In this document: piece after piece, positions 21,759-31,966 of the stretch | Layout of the letters: every line of letters begins with the position of its first letter | Numbering within the stretch: position 1 is the stretch's first letter | NCBI RefSeq assembly: GCF_029968095.1 | Contig: NZ_JASCIR010000010.1 | Span: 62,001 to 126,000 of the forward strand | Direction of reading: 5' to 3' | Length of the DNA: 64,000 nucleotides | Origin: Streptomyces solicavernae | Lineage (GTDB): Bacteria; Actinomycetota; Actinomycetes; Streptomycetales; Streptomycetaceae | Notes under the pieces: generated by a model | Database searches by the model: none | What the model saw: only the letters and a program-made list of their open reading frames with translations | What the model was told of the DNA's origin: nothing | Program-made: the position numbers and the translations under genes

Positions 21759-23012
21759 ATGGCCGACGGGGCAACGGGCGCCGCGCAGACCGCAGTAGCC
21801 GCAGCGGAACGCGCGCCGTCCTGGCACGGGGGATTCGGGCGGCTCTGGTCGGCCGCGATCATCTCCCGCTTCGGTGACTCGCTGCGCATCGCCGCCCTGC
21901 CGCTGCTCGCCACGACCCTCACCGACGAACCGACGCTCGTCGCCCTCGTCACCGCCTGCGGCTATCTGCCGTGGATGCTTTTCGGCCTCATCGGCGGCGC
22001 CGTCGCCGACCGGGTCGACCAGCGCCGCGCCATGTGGGCGGTGGATCTCGTACGGGGACTGCTGATCGGCGGCTTCGCCGTGGCCGTCGCCTTCGACCAG
22101 GCCACCATCGCGCTGCTGATGATCCTCGCCTTCACTCTCACCACCCTCCAGACCCTCTTCGACAACGCGGCCACGGCCCTGCTCCCCGCCGTGGTCGGCC
22201 CCGAGGCCCTCGGCAGTGCCAACGCCCGCCTGCAGACCGGCCAGATGCTCGTCAGCAGCTTCCTGGCCACGCCCGCGGTGCCGCTGCTGCTCGCCGCGGG
22301 AATCGCCGTGCCCTACGCCGCGAACGCCGCCACCTATCTGCTCGGCGCCGCCCTCATAGCCTCCCTGCGCACGGCACCGCGCGAGCGCGCCGCACCGCTC
22401 AGCGGATCCACCCTGCGAGCCGACATCGCCGAAGGAGTGCGGATCCTGTGGCGGGACCGGATCCTGCGCGGCCTCTGCCTCGCGGCCACGCTGTGCAACG
22501 TAGGCGTCGGCGGTCTCATCGCCACCCTCGTCCTGCATGTCACCGGCTGGCTCGACGCGGGCGCGACGGTGTACGCCCTGTGCCTGTCCGCGTACGGCGT
22601 GGGCAGTGTCGTCGCAGGGTTCTGCGCCAACCGGATCGGGCGTCGCGCGGGGCGGTTGCGGAGCATCTTCGTCGCGGGGCTCGTCCAGATCGTGCCGCTG
22701 CTCGCGATCGGAACGATACGCAGCGTCTGGGCCGTCCTCCTCGGGCTCGTGGTGTTCGGCTTCATGGGCATGGTGTGGAACGTCAACCAGATCACGCTCA
22801 TGCAGCAGCGCAGCCCCACCGACGCGATCGGCCGGATCAGCGCCGCCTTCCGCACCCTGTCGCTCGGCGCCACCCCGCTGGGCGCGGCACTCGCCGGTGT
22901 CGCCGCCTCCGCGTGGGGCCTCAACACCCCGGCGCTGCTTGCCGCCGCACTGTTCGTGCTCTCCGTCGCCGCGCTGATACCCGCGCTCAAGTCACCCGTC
23001 ACCGCTCCTTAA
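21759..23012 (+). CDS. MFS transporter (MFS_3, macrolide-efflux-like)
   Basis: 417 residues with about 12 hydrophobic helices. The motif-A-like loop after helix 2 is GGAVADRVDQRRAMWAVD, and a second appears in CANRIGRRAGRLRS between the two halves. FGDSLRIAALPLLATTLT in helix 1 and NVNQITLMQQRSPTDAIGRISAAFRTLSLGATPLGAALAG in the second half are typical of the enterobactin- or macrolide-exporter branch. Substrate is not predictable. The ATG at 21759 follows GGGGGGAG with 5-6 bp spacing. A TAAGGT -10 match sits at 21721-21726. It is on its own between rbpA and pgi. Confidence 0.9.
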   Translation: MADGATGAAQTAVAAAERAPSWHGGFGRLWSAAIISRFGDSLRIAALPLLATTLTDEPTLVALVTACGYLPWMLFGLIGGAVADRVDQRRAMWAVDLVRGLLIGGFAVAVAFDQATIALLMILAFTLTTLQTLFDNAATALLPAVVGPEALGSANARLQTGQMLVSSFLATPAVPLLLAAGIAVPYAANAATYLLGAALIASLRTAPRERAAPLSGSTLRADIAEGVRILWRDRILRGLCLAATLCNVGVGGLIATLVLHVTGWLDAGATVYALCLSAYGVGSVVAGFCANRIGRRAGRLRSIFVAGLVQIVPLLAIGTIRSVWAVLLGLVVFGFMGMVWNVNQITLMQQRSPTDAIGRISAAFRTLSLGATPLGAALAGVAASAWGLNTPALLAAALFVLSVAALIPALKSPVTAP

Positions 23013-23117
23013 GTCGGCCGACAGGGGACAGACAGCTCATACCGCTCGCTGATCAATTAGGTTGGAGGGGCAGCGGGGAAGTTGCAGGCTCAGGTAGAGA
23101 GAAGGCTGAAGTCCGAG

Positions 23118-24821
23118 ATGAATGCAATTGAGGACGGCGCGCGGAGCGCTCCGAACAAGGGCGGTGGCGGGCGACGGGAGGGACGCACCAGGCTCAATCA
23201 GTTGCCGGAGTGGACGGCGCTCGGCAAGCACCGTGAGCAGCTGGGCGAAGCACACCTGCGGGAACTGTTCGCCGCCGACCCGCAGCGTGCCGAGAACTAC
23301 ACGGCACAGGTGGGCGACCTGCACATCGACTACTCCAAGCAGCTCGTCACGGACGAGACGCTGGCCCTGCTGCGCGATCTGGCCGCCGCCACCGATGTGT
23401 TCGGGCTCCGCGACGCCATGTTCCGCGGCGAGAAGATCAACGCCACCGAGGACCGCGCCGTCCTGCACACCGCGCTGCGCGCCCCGCGGGACGCCGTGAT
23501 CGAGGTCGACGGGGAGAACGTCGTGCCGAAGGTGCACGCCGTCCTCGACAAGATGAGCGCCTTCGCCGAGCGCGTCCGCTCCGGCGAGTGGACCGGCCAC
23601 ACCGGCAAGCCCATCAAGAACGTCGTGAACATCGGCATCGGCGGCTCCGACCTCGGCCCCGCGATGGCGTACGAGGTGCTGCGGTCCTACACCGACCGCA
23701 ACATGACGTTCCGCTTCGTCTCCAACGTGGACGGCGCCGATCTGCACGAGGCTGTACGGGACTTGGACCCGGCCGAGACGCTGTTCGTCATCGCTTCCAA
23801 GACCTTCACCACGATCGAGACGATCACCAACGCCACCTCCGCGCGGAACTGGCTGCTCACCGGGTTGCAGGCCGGGCAGGACGCCGTGGCGAAGCACTTC
23901 GTGGCGCTGTCCACGAACGCCGAGAACGTCGCCGAGTTCGGCATCGACACGGCCAACATGTTCGAGTTCTGGGACTGGGTCGGCGGCCGCTACTCCTTCG
24001 ACTCGGCGATCGGCCTCTCCCTGATGATCGCCGTCGGTCCGGAGCACTTCCGGGAGATGCTCGACGGCTTCCGCCTGGTCGACGAGCACTTCCGCACGGC
24101 ACCGGCCGAGTCCAACGTCCCGCTGCTGCTCGGCCTGTTGGGGGTCTGGTACGGCGGGTTCTCCGGCGCCCAGTCGCACGCGGTCCTGCCGTACTCGCAC
24201 TACCTCTCCAAGTTCACGGCGTACCTCCAGCAGCTGGACATGGAGTCCAACGGCAAGTCGGTGGACCGGGACGGGAACCCGGTGGAGTGGCAGACGGGCC
24301 CCGTGGTGTGGGGCACGCCGGGCACCAACGGGCAGCACGCGTACTACCAGCTGATCCACCAGGGCACGAAGGTCATCCCCGCGGACTTCATCGGCTTCGC
24401 CAAGCCGGTCGGGGATCTGCTGCCCGGCCTGGTCGCGCAGCACGATCTGCTGATGGCCAACTTCTTCGCGCAGACGCAGGCGTTGGCGTTCGGCAAGACG
24501 CCGGACGAGGTGCGGGCGGAGGGTGTGCCCGAGGAGCTGGTCGCGCACAAGACGTTCCGCGGCAACCACCCGACGACCACGATCCTCGCCGCCGAGCTGA
24601 CGCCGTTCGTCCTTGGCCAGTTGATCGCGCTGTACGAGCACAAGGTGTTCGTACAGGGGGCGGTGTGGAACATCGACTCGTTCGACCAGTGGGGGGTCGA
24701 GTTGGGGAAGGTGCTGGCGAAGCGGGTGGAGCCGGCGCTGACGGAAGGTGCTGAGGTGGAGGGGCTGGACGCTTCGTCCAGGGCCCTTGTCGCGAAGTAC
24801 CGGTCGCTGCGGGGGCGTTGA
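23118..24821 (+). CDS. pgi: Glucose-6-phosphate isomerase
   Basis: About 567 residues; interconverts glucose-6-phosphate and fructose-6-phosphate. Signatures: [18 protein letters not shown], the phosphate-binding [31 protein letters not shown], and the C-terminal [25 protein letters not shown] that covers the second PROSITE pattern. I chose the ATG at 23118 ([17 protein letters not shown] 12 bp upstream); an in-frame TTG at 23082 adds 12 residues but its possible ribosome site is too close. The N-terminal 30 residues ([19 protein letters not shown]) precede the fold. Convergent with pgl. Confidence 0.95.
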   Translation: MNAIEDGARSAPNKGGGGRREGRTRLNQLPEWTALGKHREQLGEAHLRELFAADPQRAENYTAQVGDLHIDYSKQLVTDETLALLRDLAAATDVFGLRDAMFRGEKINATEDRAVLHTALRAPRDAVIEVDGENVVPKVHAVLDKMSAFAERVRSGEWTGHTGKPIKNVVNIGIGGSDLGPAMAYEVLRSYTDRNMTFRFVSNVDGADLHEAVRDLDPAETLFVIASKTFTTIETITNATSARNWLLTGLQAGQDAVAKHFVALSTNAENVAEFGIDTANMFEFWDWVGGRYSFDSAIGLSLMIAVGPEHFREMLDGFRLVDEHFRTAPAESNVPLLLGLLGVWYGGFSGAQSHAVLPYSHYLSKFTAYLQQLDMESNGKSVDRDGNPVEWQTGPVVWGTPGTNGQHAYYQLIHQGTKVIPADFIGFAKPVGDLLPGLVAQHDLLMANFFAQTQALAFGKTPDEVRAEGVPEELVAHKTFRGNHPTTTILAAELTPFVLGQLIALYEHKVFVQGAVWNIDSFDQWGVELGKVLAKRVEPALTEGAEVEGLDASSRALVAKYRSLRGR

Positions 24822-24832
24822 GGCTGTACGTC

Positions 24833-24877
24833 GGAAGGGGCGGGGCTGGGTTTCCTTTCCCCAGTCCCGCCCCTTCC
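24833..24877. terminator. Bidirectional terminator between pgi and pgl
   Basis: 18-bp arms (24833-24850 and 24860-24877, one G-U) with a 9-nt loop in the convergent gap. The flanking G/C-rich arms with short A- and U-runs suit termination from both sides. Confidence 0.8.
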
Positions 24878-24907
24878 CGTAATCGGGGCTCCGCCCCAGA
24901 CCCCGGT

Positions 24908-24929
24908 CCTCAAACGCCGGATGGGCTGA
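24908..24929. repeat. Dispersed Streptomyces intergenic repeat, copy 1
   Basis: CCTCAAACGCCGG followed by ATGGGCTGA. It matches copies at 47930-47950 and 47973-47994 in all but one or two bases. As I recall, this element is very common downstream of Streptomyces genes. Confidence 0.75.
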
Positions 24930-24940
24930 AAAGCACCGCG

Positions 24941-25726
24941 CTACGCCGACGCCGGCGGATACAGATCCCGCGGCAGCTGCGAAGCCGCCGCTGAGTCCAG
25001 GAGCCACAACGTGCGGAAGCGGCCGCGTGCGCCCGCCGCCGGGGCCTGGATCTCGCCCGCGCCGGACAGTGCGATGGCCACGGCCTGCGCCTTGTCCTCG
25101 CCCGCCGCGAGCAGCCACACCTCACGGGCGGAGCGGATCGCGGGCAGAGTGAGGGAGACCCGCGTGGGCGGCGGCTTGGGCGCGCCGTGCACACCCACCA
25201 CCATCCGCTCGGTCTCCCGCACCGCGGGCAGCTCGGGGAAGAGCGACGCCACATGGGTGTCGGGGCCGACGCCGAGGAGCAGCACGTCGAAGGACGGGGC
25301 CTCCGAGTGGTTCTCCGGCTTTGCGGCCGCGGCCAGTTCGGTCGCGTACGCCTCGGCCGCGGTGTCCGCGTCGATGCCGTACGGGCCGTCCGACGCGGGC
25401 ATCGCGTGCACGCGGGCCGGGTCGAGCGGCACCGAGTCGAGCAGCACCTCGCGGGCCTGCGTGACATTGCGGTCCGGGTCGCCCTCCGGCAGGAACCGCT
25501 CGTCGCCCCACCACAGGTCGAGGCGGCTCCAGTCGATGGCGTCCCGCGCGGGGGACGTGCCGAGGGCGGCGAGCAGGCCGTTGCCGTTGCGGCCGCCGGT
25601 GAGGACCACGGACGCCGAACCGCGGGCGGCCTGCGCGTCCACGATCTTCGTGATCAGGCGGGCCGCCGCGGCCTGGGCCATCAGATCCTTGTCGCGGTGG
25701 ACGACGAGCTGCGGAGCCGTACTCAC
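24941..25726 (-). CDS. pgl: 6-phosphogluconolactonase
   Basis: 261 residues. Hydrolyses 6-phosphogluconolactone, the Zwf product, in the oxidative pentose phosphate pathway. Family blocks: VVLTGGRNGNGLLAAL (phosphate binding), WWGDERFLPEGDPDRNVTQAREVLLD, LLLGVGPDTHVASLFP (the usual GxGxDGHTASLFP with PDT for DGH-type residues), and LTLPAIRSAREVWLLAAGEDKA. The GTG at 25726 overlaps the opcA stop by GTGA. It is the last gene of the tkt-tal-zwf-opcA-pgl operon. Confidence 0.94.
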   Translation of the reverse strand: MSTAPQLVVHRDKDLMAQAAAARLITKIVDAQAARGSASVVLTGGRNGNGLLAALGTSPARDAIDWSRLDLWWGDERFLPEGDPDRNVTQAREVLLDSVPLDPARVHAMPASDGPYGIDADTAAEAYATELAAAAKPENHSEAPSFDVLLLGVGPDTHVASLFPELPAVRETERMVVGVHGAPKPPPTRVSLTLPAIRSAREVWLLAAGEDKAQAVAIALSGAGEIQAPAAGARGRFRTLWLLDSAAASQLPRDLYPPASA

Positions 25727-26817
25727 TTCGACGCCGCCTTCGACGTACCGGAGTCCGGACCCGAACTCGCCTTCCTGGCAGGGGACTTGGCGGCCTTCTT
25801 CGTGCCGGACGCGGCTGCCGCAGACGCAGACGCAGACGCAGACGCAGCCTCCGCCGGTGACGCGACCGAAGGGACCGTCTTCGCCGAGTCCGCCTCCCCG
25901 AGCCGGTCCACGCCGTACTTCAACGCGGACGCGTAGGTGTCGTCCGGGTCGAGGCGGCGCAGCTCCTCCGCGATCAGCTCGGCTGTCTCGCGCCGCTTGA
26001 GCGCCACCGCACGGTCCGGCTGGCCCTGCACCGAGAGCGTCGCCAGGGAACCGTCGGCCCGGTCGAGCACGATCGGACCGCAGTCGGTCTCCAGACGTAC
26101 CGAGGTGAGCCCCGGACCGCTGGACAGCGAGCGCGTCACCGGCACCGCGAGCCGGTCGGCGAGCCACATGCCCAGCAGCTCACAGCTCGGGTTGAACTCC
26201 TCGCCCTCCACCTCGGCCGCCGTGACCTTGCAGCTCACCTGGTCGAGGGCGGCGGCCAGCATGGACCGCCACGGGGTGATCCGGGTCCACGACAGATCCG
26301 TGTCGCCGGGCGTGTACGTCTCCGCGCGGGCGGCCAGCTCGTGAATGGGCTGCTCCGCCGCGTACGTGTCCGTGACCCGGCGCTGGGCCAGCGCGCCCAG
26401 CGGGTCGTTCGCCGGGTCGAGCGGCGCGTTCACCGGCCACCACACGACGACCGGCGCGTCCGGAAGGAGCAGCGGCAGGACCACCGACTGGGCGTGGTTG
26501 AGGACATCGCCGTACAGGCGGAGCACGATCGTCTCGCCCGTGCCCGCGTCGGCGCCCACCCGCACATCCGCGTCCAGGCGCGAGGACGTGCGGTCACGCG
26601 GGGAGCGCGCGGCCCGCTTGATGACGACGAGGGTGCGCGAGGGGTGCTCGCGCGAGGCCTCGCTGGCCGCCCGCAGGGAGTCGTACGCGTTCTCCTCGTC
26701 GGTGACGATGACCAGCGTGAGCACCATGCCGACGGCGGGGGAGCCGATGGCGCGGCGGCCCTGCACGAGGGCCTTGTTGACCTTGCTGGCCGTGGTGTCC
26801 GTGAGGTCGATCTTCAT
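25723..26817 (-). CDS. opcA: Glucose-6-phosphate dehydrogenase assembly protein OpcA
   Basis: 364 residues. OpcA is an allosteric helper that activates G6PDH in actinobacteria and cyanobacteria. Typical stretches: VLTLVIVTDEENAYDSLRAASEASREHPSRTLVVI near the N-terminus, GGTGETIVLRLYGD-like, LPLLLPDAPVVVWWPVNAP, and DTDLSWTRITPWRSMLAAALDQ. The last 55 residues (from about SAKTVPSVASPAEAA) are a low-complexity Ala/Ser/Lys tail, containing ASASASASA coded by a six-base repeat. ATG overlaps the zwf stop by 4 bp. Confidence 0.95.
   Translation of the reverse strand: MKIDLTDTTASKVNKALVQGRRAIGSPAVGMVLTLVIVTDEENAYDSLRAASEASREHPSRTLVVIKRAARSPRDRTSSRLDADVRVGADAGTGETIVLRLYGDVLNHAQSVVLPLLLPDAPVVVWWPVNAPLDPANDPLGALAQRRVTDTYAAEQPIHELAARAETYTPGDTDLSWTRITPWRSMLAAALDQVSCKVTAAEVEGEEFNPSCELLGMWLADRLAVPVTRSLSSGPGLTSVRLETDCGPIVLDRADGSLATLSVQGQPDRAVALKRRETAELIAEELRRLDPDDTYASALKYGVDRLGEADSAKTVPSVASPAEAASASASASAAAASGTKKAAKSPARKASSGPDSGTSKAASK
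25821..25847. repeat. Hexanucleotide repeat in the 3' part of opcA
   Basis: CAGACG repeated four and a half times. On the coding strand it gives alternating Ala-Ser codons. Gain or loss of a unit keeps frame, so length variation would be tolerated. Confidence 0.85.
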
Positions 26818-28349
26818 GGCCGACGCCAGCTCCGTCCGTCTCGTTCGAGCATTTCGTCCGCCTCGACGGGGCCCCAGGTGCCCGACGCGTACTGCGCGGG
26901 CTTGCCGTTCCTGTCCCAGTGCTGCTCGATCGGGTCGAGGATGTTCCAGGACAGCTCGACCTCCTCGGTGCGCGGGAAGAGGTTCGAGTCGCCCAACAGC
27001 ACGTCCAGGATGAGCCGTTCGTACGCTTCCGGGCTGGACTCGGTGAAGGACTCGCCGTACGCGAAGTCCATGGACACGTCCCGGACCTCCATCGACGTGC
27101 CCGGGACCTTCGAGCCGAACCGCACCGTGACGCCCTCGTCCGGCTGCACCCGGATGACCAGGGCGTTGTGCCCCAGCTCCTCGGTCGCCGTGTGGTCGAA
27201 GGGGGAGTGCGGGGCGCGCTGGAAGACGACCGCGATCTCGGTGACGCGGCGGCCCAGGCGCTTGCCGGTGCGCAGATAGAACGGGACGCCCGCCCAGCGG
27301 CGGTTGTCGATGCCCAGCTTCATCGCGGCATACGTGTCGGTCTTCGACTGCGGGTCGATGCCGTCCTCTTGGAGGTAGCCGATGACCTTCTCGCCGCCCT
27401 GCCAGCCGGCCGCGTACTGCCCGCGGACCGTGTGCTTCGACAGGTCCTTCGGGAGCTTCACCGCGCCGAGGACCTTGGTCTTCTCGGCGGCGAGCGCGTC
27501 CGCGTCAAAGGAGGCGGGCTCCTCCATCGCGGTCAGGGCGAGCAGCTGCAGCAGGTGGTTCTGGATGACGTCACGGGCGGCGCCGATGCCGTCGTAGTAC
27601 CCGGCGCGGCCGCCGATGCCGATGTCCTCGGCCATCGTGATCTGCACATGGTCGACGTACGACCGGTTCCAGATCGGCTCGAAGAGGGTGTTGGCGAAGC
27701 GGAGCGCCAGGATGTTCTGGACGGTCTCCTTGCCGAGGTAGTGGTCGATCCGGAAGACCTGGTCGGGCTTGAACACCTCGTGCACGATGGCGTTCAGCTC
27801 CCGGGCGGAGGCCAGGTCGTGCCCGAAGGGCTTCTCGATGACCGCGCGCCGCCAGGAGTCCCCGCGCTGGTCGGCCAGGCCGTGCTTCTTCAGCTGCTGG
27901 ACGACATTGGGGAAGAACTTCGGCGGTACCGACAGATAGAAGGCGAAGTTGCCGCCCGTGCCCTGCGCCTTGTCGAGCTCCTCCATCGTCGACTTCAGCG
28001 TCTCGAACGCCTCGTCGTCGTCGAAGTTGCCCTGCACGAACCGCATGCCCTGGCTCAGCTGCTGCCAGACCTCCTCGCGGAACGGGGTCCGGGCGTGCTC
28101 CTTGACCGCGTCGTGCACCTCCTGCGCGAAGTCCTCGTCCTGCCACTCGCGCCGGGCGAAGCCGATCAGCGAGAAGCCCGGCGGCAGCAGCCCCCGGTTG
28201 GCCAGGTCGTAGACGGCAGGCATCAGCTTCTTACGGGACAAATCGCCCGTGACGCCGAAAATTACCAGGCCCGACGGCCCCGCGATGCGCGGGAGCCGTC
28301 GGTCCTGTGCGTCACGGAGCGGGTTGGCTCCGTCGACAGTGGGTGACAA
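26814..28349 (-). CDS. zwf: Glucose-6-phosphate 1-dehydrogenase
   Basis: 511 residues. NADP-dependent first step of the oxidative pentose phosphate pathway. The Rossmann motif is VIFGVTGDLSRKKLMPAVYDL, the substrate-binding motif RIDHYLGKETVQNIL, and PFYLRTGKRLGRRVTEIAVVFQ lies in the second half. The start is TTG at 28349 (LSPTVDGANPLRDAQDRRLPR), supported by GGAAGG 6 bp upstream, which lies inside the end of tal; the two genes are only 2 bp apart. Within the tkt-tal-zwf-opcA-pgl operon. Confidence 0.96.
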   Translation of the reverse strand: MSPTVDGANPLRDAQDRRLPRIAGPSGLVIFGVTGDLSRKKLMPAVYDLANRGLLPPGFSLIGFARREWQDEDFAQEVHDAVKEHARTPFREEVWQQLSQGMRFVQGNFDDDEAFETLKSTMEELDKAQGTGGNFAFYLSVPPKFFPNVVQQLKKHGLADQRGDSWRRAVIEKPFGHDLASARELNAIVHEVFKPDQVFRIDHYLGKETVQNILALRFANTLFEPIWNRSYVDHVQITMAEDIGIGGRAGYYDGIGAARDVIQNHLLQLLALTAMEEPASFDADALAAEKTKVLGAVKLPKDLSKHTVRGQYAAGWQGGEKVIGYLQEDGIDPQSKTDTYAAMKLGIDNRRWAGVPFYLRTGKRLGRRVTEIAVVFQRAPHSPFDHTATEELGHNALVIRVQPDEGVTVRFGSKVPGTSMEVRDVSMDFAYGESFTESSPEAYERLILDVLLGDSNLFPRTEEVELSWNILDPIEQHWDRNGKPAQYASGTWGPVEADEMLERDGRSWRRP

Positions 28350-28351
28350 GA

Positions 28352-29470
28352 TCAGCCTTCCGAAGGGGCGAGGCGCTTCAGCTCCGCCTCGGTCGACTTG
28401 AGCAGGTCGTTCCAGGACGCCTCGAACTTGTCGACGCCCTCGTCCTCAAGAAGCTGCACGACCTCGTCGTACGAGATCCCCAGCTTCTCGACGGCGTCGA
28501 GCTCGGCGCGGGACTGCTCGTACGTGCCCGCCACCGTGTTGCCGGTGATCCGGCCGTGGTCGGCGGTGGCCTCCAGGGTGGCCTCCGGCATGGTGTTCAC
28601 GGTGTTCGGCGCGACCAGGTCGTCGACGTACAGGGTGTCCTTGTACGCCTTGTCCTTCACGCCGGTCGAGGCCCACAGGGGGCGCTGCTTGTTGGCGTTG
28701 GCCTTGTCGAGCGCGGCCCAGCGGTCGGACGAGAAGACTTCCTCGTACGCCTCGTACGCGAGCCGGGCGTTGGCGAGGCCGGCCTTGCCGCGCGCGGCCT
28801 TGGCGGCCTCGGTGCCCAGCGCGTCGATGCGCTTGTCGATCTCGGTGTCCACGCGGGACACGAAGAAGGACGCCACCGAGTGGATCAGCGAGATGTCCAG
28901 GCCCGCGGCCTTGGCCTTCTCCAGACCGGCGAGGTAGGCGTCCATGACCGCGCGGTACCGCTCAAGGGAGAAGATCAGCGTGACGTTGACGCTGATGCCC
29001 TTGCCGATGACCTCGGTGATCGCGGGCAGACCGGCCTTGGTCGCCGGGATCTTGATCAGCGTGTTCGGGCGGTCCACCAGCCACGCCAGCTGCTTGGCCT
29101 CGGCGACCGTGGCCGCCGTGTTGTGGGCCAGGCGCGGGTCGACCTCGATCGACACGCGGCCGTCCTTGCCGCCGGTGGCGTCGAAGACGGGGCGCAGAAT
29201 GTCGGCCGCGTCACGCACGTCGGCCGTCGTGATCATGCGGACGGCTTCCTCGACGGTGACCTTGCGGGCCGCGAGGTCGGCGAGCTGCTGCTCGTAACCG
29301 TCGCCACCCGAGATCGCCTTCTGGAAGATCGACGGGTTGGTGGTGACGCCCACGACGTGCTGCTGGTCGATCAGCTCGGCGAGGTTGCCGGACGTGATCC
29401 GCTTGCGCGACAGGTCGTCCAGCCAGATCGCGACGCCTTCTTCGGAGAGGCGCTTGAGTGCGTCTGTCAT
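28352..29470 (-). CDS. tal: Transaldolase
   Basis: 372 residues, the long actinobacterial form. Transfers dihydroxyacetone units between sugar phosphates. Landmarks: [37 protein letters not shown], the Schiff-base Lys in [37 protein letters not shown], and [23 protein letters not shown]. The ATG at 29470 ([13 protein letters not shown]) has AGGAGAT upstream; longer in-frame extension is not conserved. Follows tkt after 52 bp and precedes zwf by 2 bp. Confidence 0.96.
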   Translation of the reverse strand: MTDALKRLSEEGVAIWLDDLSRKRITSGNLAELIDQQHVVGVTTNPSIFQKAISGGDGYEQQLADLAARKVTVEEAVRMITTADVRDAADILRPVFDATGGKDGRVSIEVDPRLAHNTAATVAEAKQLAWLVDRPNTLIKIPATKAGLPAITEVIGKGISVNVTLIFSLERYRAVMDAYLAGLEKAKAAGLDISLIHSVASFFVSRVDTEIDKRIDALGTEAAKAARGKAGLANARLAYEAYEEVFSSDRWAALDKANANKQRPLWASTGVKDKAYKDTLYVDDLVAPNTVNTMPEATLEATADHGRITGNTVAGTYEQSRAELDAVEKLGISYDEVVQLLEDEGVDKFEASWNDLLKSTEAELKRLAPSEG

Positions 29471-29522
29471 GGAAATTGCATCTCCTGCTTGTGATGAGGG
29501 GTAAGTCGTCGTGTACCGGGCG

Positions 29523-31610
29523 TCAGCGCTGGGCGGCCGCGTGGGATTCCTTCGCCGCCGAGGCCACCGCGTCGCCCGTGAAGCCGAACTCCTTGAACAG
29601 GACCTTCGCGTCCGCCGAGGCGCCGAAGTGCTCAAGGGAGACGATCCGGCCCGCGTCGCCGACGTACTTGTGCCAGGTCAGACCGATACCGGCCTCGACC
29701 GCCACCCGCGCCTTGACCGACGGCGGCAGCACGCTGTCGCGGTAGTCCTGCGACTGCTCCTCGAACCACTCCACGCACGGCATCGACACGACCCGGGCCG
29801 GAATGCCCTCGGCCTGGAGCTGCTCGCGCGCCTCGACGGCCAGCTGCACCTCGGAGCCCGTACCGATGAGGACCACCTCGGGCTCGCCGCCCTCGGCGTC
29901 GAACAGGACGTAACCGCCCTTCGCCGCGTCCTCGTTGCGCTCGTACGTCGGCACACCCTGGCGGGTGAGGGCGAGGCCGTGCGGGGTGCCCTTGCCGAAC
30001 TCCTTGGTGTAGCGCTTCAGGATCTCGCGCCAGGCGATCGCGGTCTCGTTGGCGTCCGCGGGACGGACGACGTTCAGGCCCGGGATGGCGCGCAGCGAGG
30101 CGAGGTGCTCGACCGGCTGGTGCGTCGGGCCGTCCTCACCGAGGCCGATGGAGTCGTGCGTCCACACGTACGTCACCGGCAGGTGCATCAGGGCCGACAG
30201 GCGCACCGCGTTGCGCATGTAGTCGGAGAACACCAGGAAGGTGCCGCCGTAGATCCGCGTGTGGCCGTGCAGCGCGATGCCGTTCATGGCGGCGGCCATG
30301 GCGTGCTCGCGGATGCCGAAGTGGATCGTCCGGCCGTACGGGTCGGCGCCCGGCAGCGGGTTGCCCTCCGGCAGGAACGAACTCGACTTGTCGATCGTGG
30401 TGTTGTTGGAGCCCGCGAGGTCGGCCGAGCCGCCCCACAGCTCCGGCAGCACCGCACCGAGCGCCTGCAGGACCTTGCCCGAGGCGGCACGCGTCGCGAC
30501 GCCCTTGCCGGTCTCGAACTCGGGGAGCTTCTCCTCCCAGCCGGCCGGCAGCTCGCCCGCCTGGATGCGGTCGAAGTCGGCGGCGCGCTCCGGGTTGGCC
30601 GTGCGCCACTCCTGGTAGGCCTTCTCCCACTCGGCCTTGGTCTGCGTGCCGCGCTCAAGTGCCTCGCGGGTGTGGCCGATGACGTCGTCCGACACCTCGA
30701 AGGTCTGCTCCGGGTCGAAGCCCAGGACCCGCTTGGTGGCGGCGACTTCCTCGTCACCGAGCGCGGAGCCGTGCGCGGCCTCGGTGTTCTGCGCGCTCGG
30801 CGCCGGCCAGGCGATGATCGAACGGGCCGCGATGAACGACGGCTTGTCCGTGACCGCCTTCGCCGCCTGCAGCGCCTCGAACAGGCCCTTCGGGTCCAGG
30901 TCGCCGCTCGGCAGCTGCTCGACCCGCTGGACGTGCCAGCCGTAGGCCTCGTACCGCTTGAGGGTGTCCTCGGAGACGGCGGTCTCCGTGTCGCCCTCGA
31001 TGGAGATGTGGTTGTCGTCCCACAGCATCACCAGGTTGCCCAGCTTCTGGTGGCCCGCGAGCGAGGACGCCTCGGCGGCGATGCCCTCCTGCAGACAGCC
31101 GTCACCGGCGATGACCCAGACCGTGTGGTCGAACGGGGACTCGCCCGCCGGCGTCTCGGGGTCGAACAGACCGCGCTCGTAGCGGGCGGCCATCGCCATG
31201 CCCACCGCGTTCGCGACGCCCTGGCCGAGCGGGCCCGTGGTGGTCTCGACGCCGGTGGTGTGGCCGTACTCCGGGTGGCCCGGGGTCTTCGAGCCCCAGG
31301 TGCGGAACGACTTGAGGTCATCGAGCTCCAGGCCGTACCCCGACAGGTAGAGCTGGATGTACAGCGTCAGCGACGAGTGGCCCGCGGAGAGGACGAACCG
31401 GTCACGGCCCACCCAGTCGGCGTCCGCCGGGTCGTGCCGCATCACCTTCTGGAAAAGGGTGTACGCGGCGGGCGCGAGGCTCATGGCCGTACCGGGGTGG
31501 CCGTTCCCTACCTTCTGAACGGCGTCGGCGGCAAGGACGCGGGCGGTGTCAACGGCCCGCTGGTCCAGATCGGTCCACTTGAGGTCTGTGGTGGTCGGCT
31601 TGGTGCTCAC
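29523..31610 (-). CDS. tkt: Transketolase
   Basis: 695 residues, thiamine diphosphate-dependent. The N-terminal domain has [21 protein letters not shown] and the cofactor motif [35 protein letters not shown]. The middle pyrimidine domain has [12 protein letters not shown] and [20 protein letters not shown]. The C-terminal domain has GVPTYERN and [20 protein letters not shown] start ([12 protein letters not shown]) with GGAGAGGAG 12 bp upstream. First gene of the pentose phosphate operon. Three 13-bp repeats lie 35-80 bp upstream. Confidence 0.97.
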   Translation of the reverse strand: MSTKPTTTDLKWTDLDQRAVDTARVLAADAVQKVGNGHPGTAMSLAPAAYTLFQKVMRHDPADADWVGRDRFVLSAGHSSLTLYIQLYLSGYGLELDDLKSFRTWGSKTPGHPEYGHTTGVETTTGPLGQGVANAVGMAMAARYERGLFDPETPAGESPFDHTVWVIAGDGCLQEGIAAEASSLAGHQKLGNLVMLWDDNHISIEGDTETAVSEDTLKRYEAYGWHVQRVEQLPSGDLDPKGLFEALQAAKAVTDKPSFIAARSIIAWPAPSAQNTEAAHGSALGDEEVAATKRVLGFDPEQTFEVSDDVIGHTREALERGTQTKAEWEKAYQEWRTANPERAADFDRIQAGELPAGWEEKLPEFETGKGVATRAASGKVLQALGAVLPELWGGSADLAGSNNTTIDKSSSFLPEGNPLPGADPYGRTIHFGIREHAMAAAMNGIALHGHTRIYGGTFLVFSDYMRNAVRLSALMHLPVTYVWTHDSIGLGEDGPTHQPVEHLASLRAIPGLNVVRPADANETAIAWREILKRYTKEFGKGTPHGLALTRQGVPTYERNEDAAKGGYVLFDAEGGEPEVVLIGTGSEVQLAVEAREQLQAEGIPARVVSMPCVEWFEEQSQDYRDSVLPPSVKARVAVEAGIGLTWHKYVGDAGRIVSLEHFGASADAKVLFKEFGFTGDAVASAAKESHAAAQR

Positions 31611-31966
31611 CCTGGGTCAGGGCTCCTCTCCACATGCTCTACATGTCGAACGTCGTCGTCGAACGTCGTCGTCCGCCGTCGAACGTCGTCGACGCTCGGC
31701 GCCATCGTGCGCCGGTCTGCGTCGAGCCTACCGCCGCGCGAGCGTGCATTTTTTCGACTCGTCCCAGAGTGCCGGGGGTATGTCACCTTCGCCTCCCGAG
31801 CCGTTCACACGGGGCGCCCCGGCAACCGGCCCAACTCGACCCACCCCCGCGAAGAGCCGGGTATGGCCTACGTCTACAGTGGCGTGGTACGCGCGAGCCT
31901 TTACCGGGTCTTCATGTTCAGGGACACCCATGGTCGGCTTGCTGGGAGTCTCTGTCAGGGGTGTGC
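31611..31966. other. 356-bp divergent region between tkt and ctaB
   Basis: No gene is supported. It holds the three 13-bp repeats near tkt and must contain both promoters. I could not identify convincing -10/-35 pairs for either gene. Confidence 0.5.
31645..31690. repeat. Three 13-bp direct repeats upstream of tkt
   Basis: GTCGAACGTCGTC at 31645-31657, 31658-31670 and 31678-31690. Copies 1 and 2 abut; copy 3 follows after 7 bp. They lie where the tkt promoter or operator would be, so they may bind a regulator. Confidence 0.75.

Noticed and set aside
23037..25118. Minus-strand frame opposite pgi, reaching into pgl
   Set aside because: Overlaps two firm genes and has shadow composition.
25821..25847. 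Possible CRISPR-like repeat
   Set aside because: Six-base units without spacers; a simple coding repeat.
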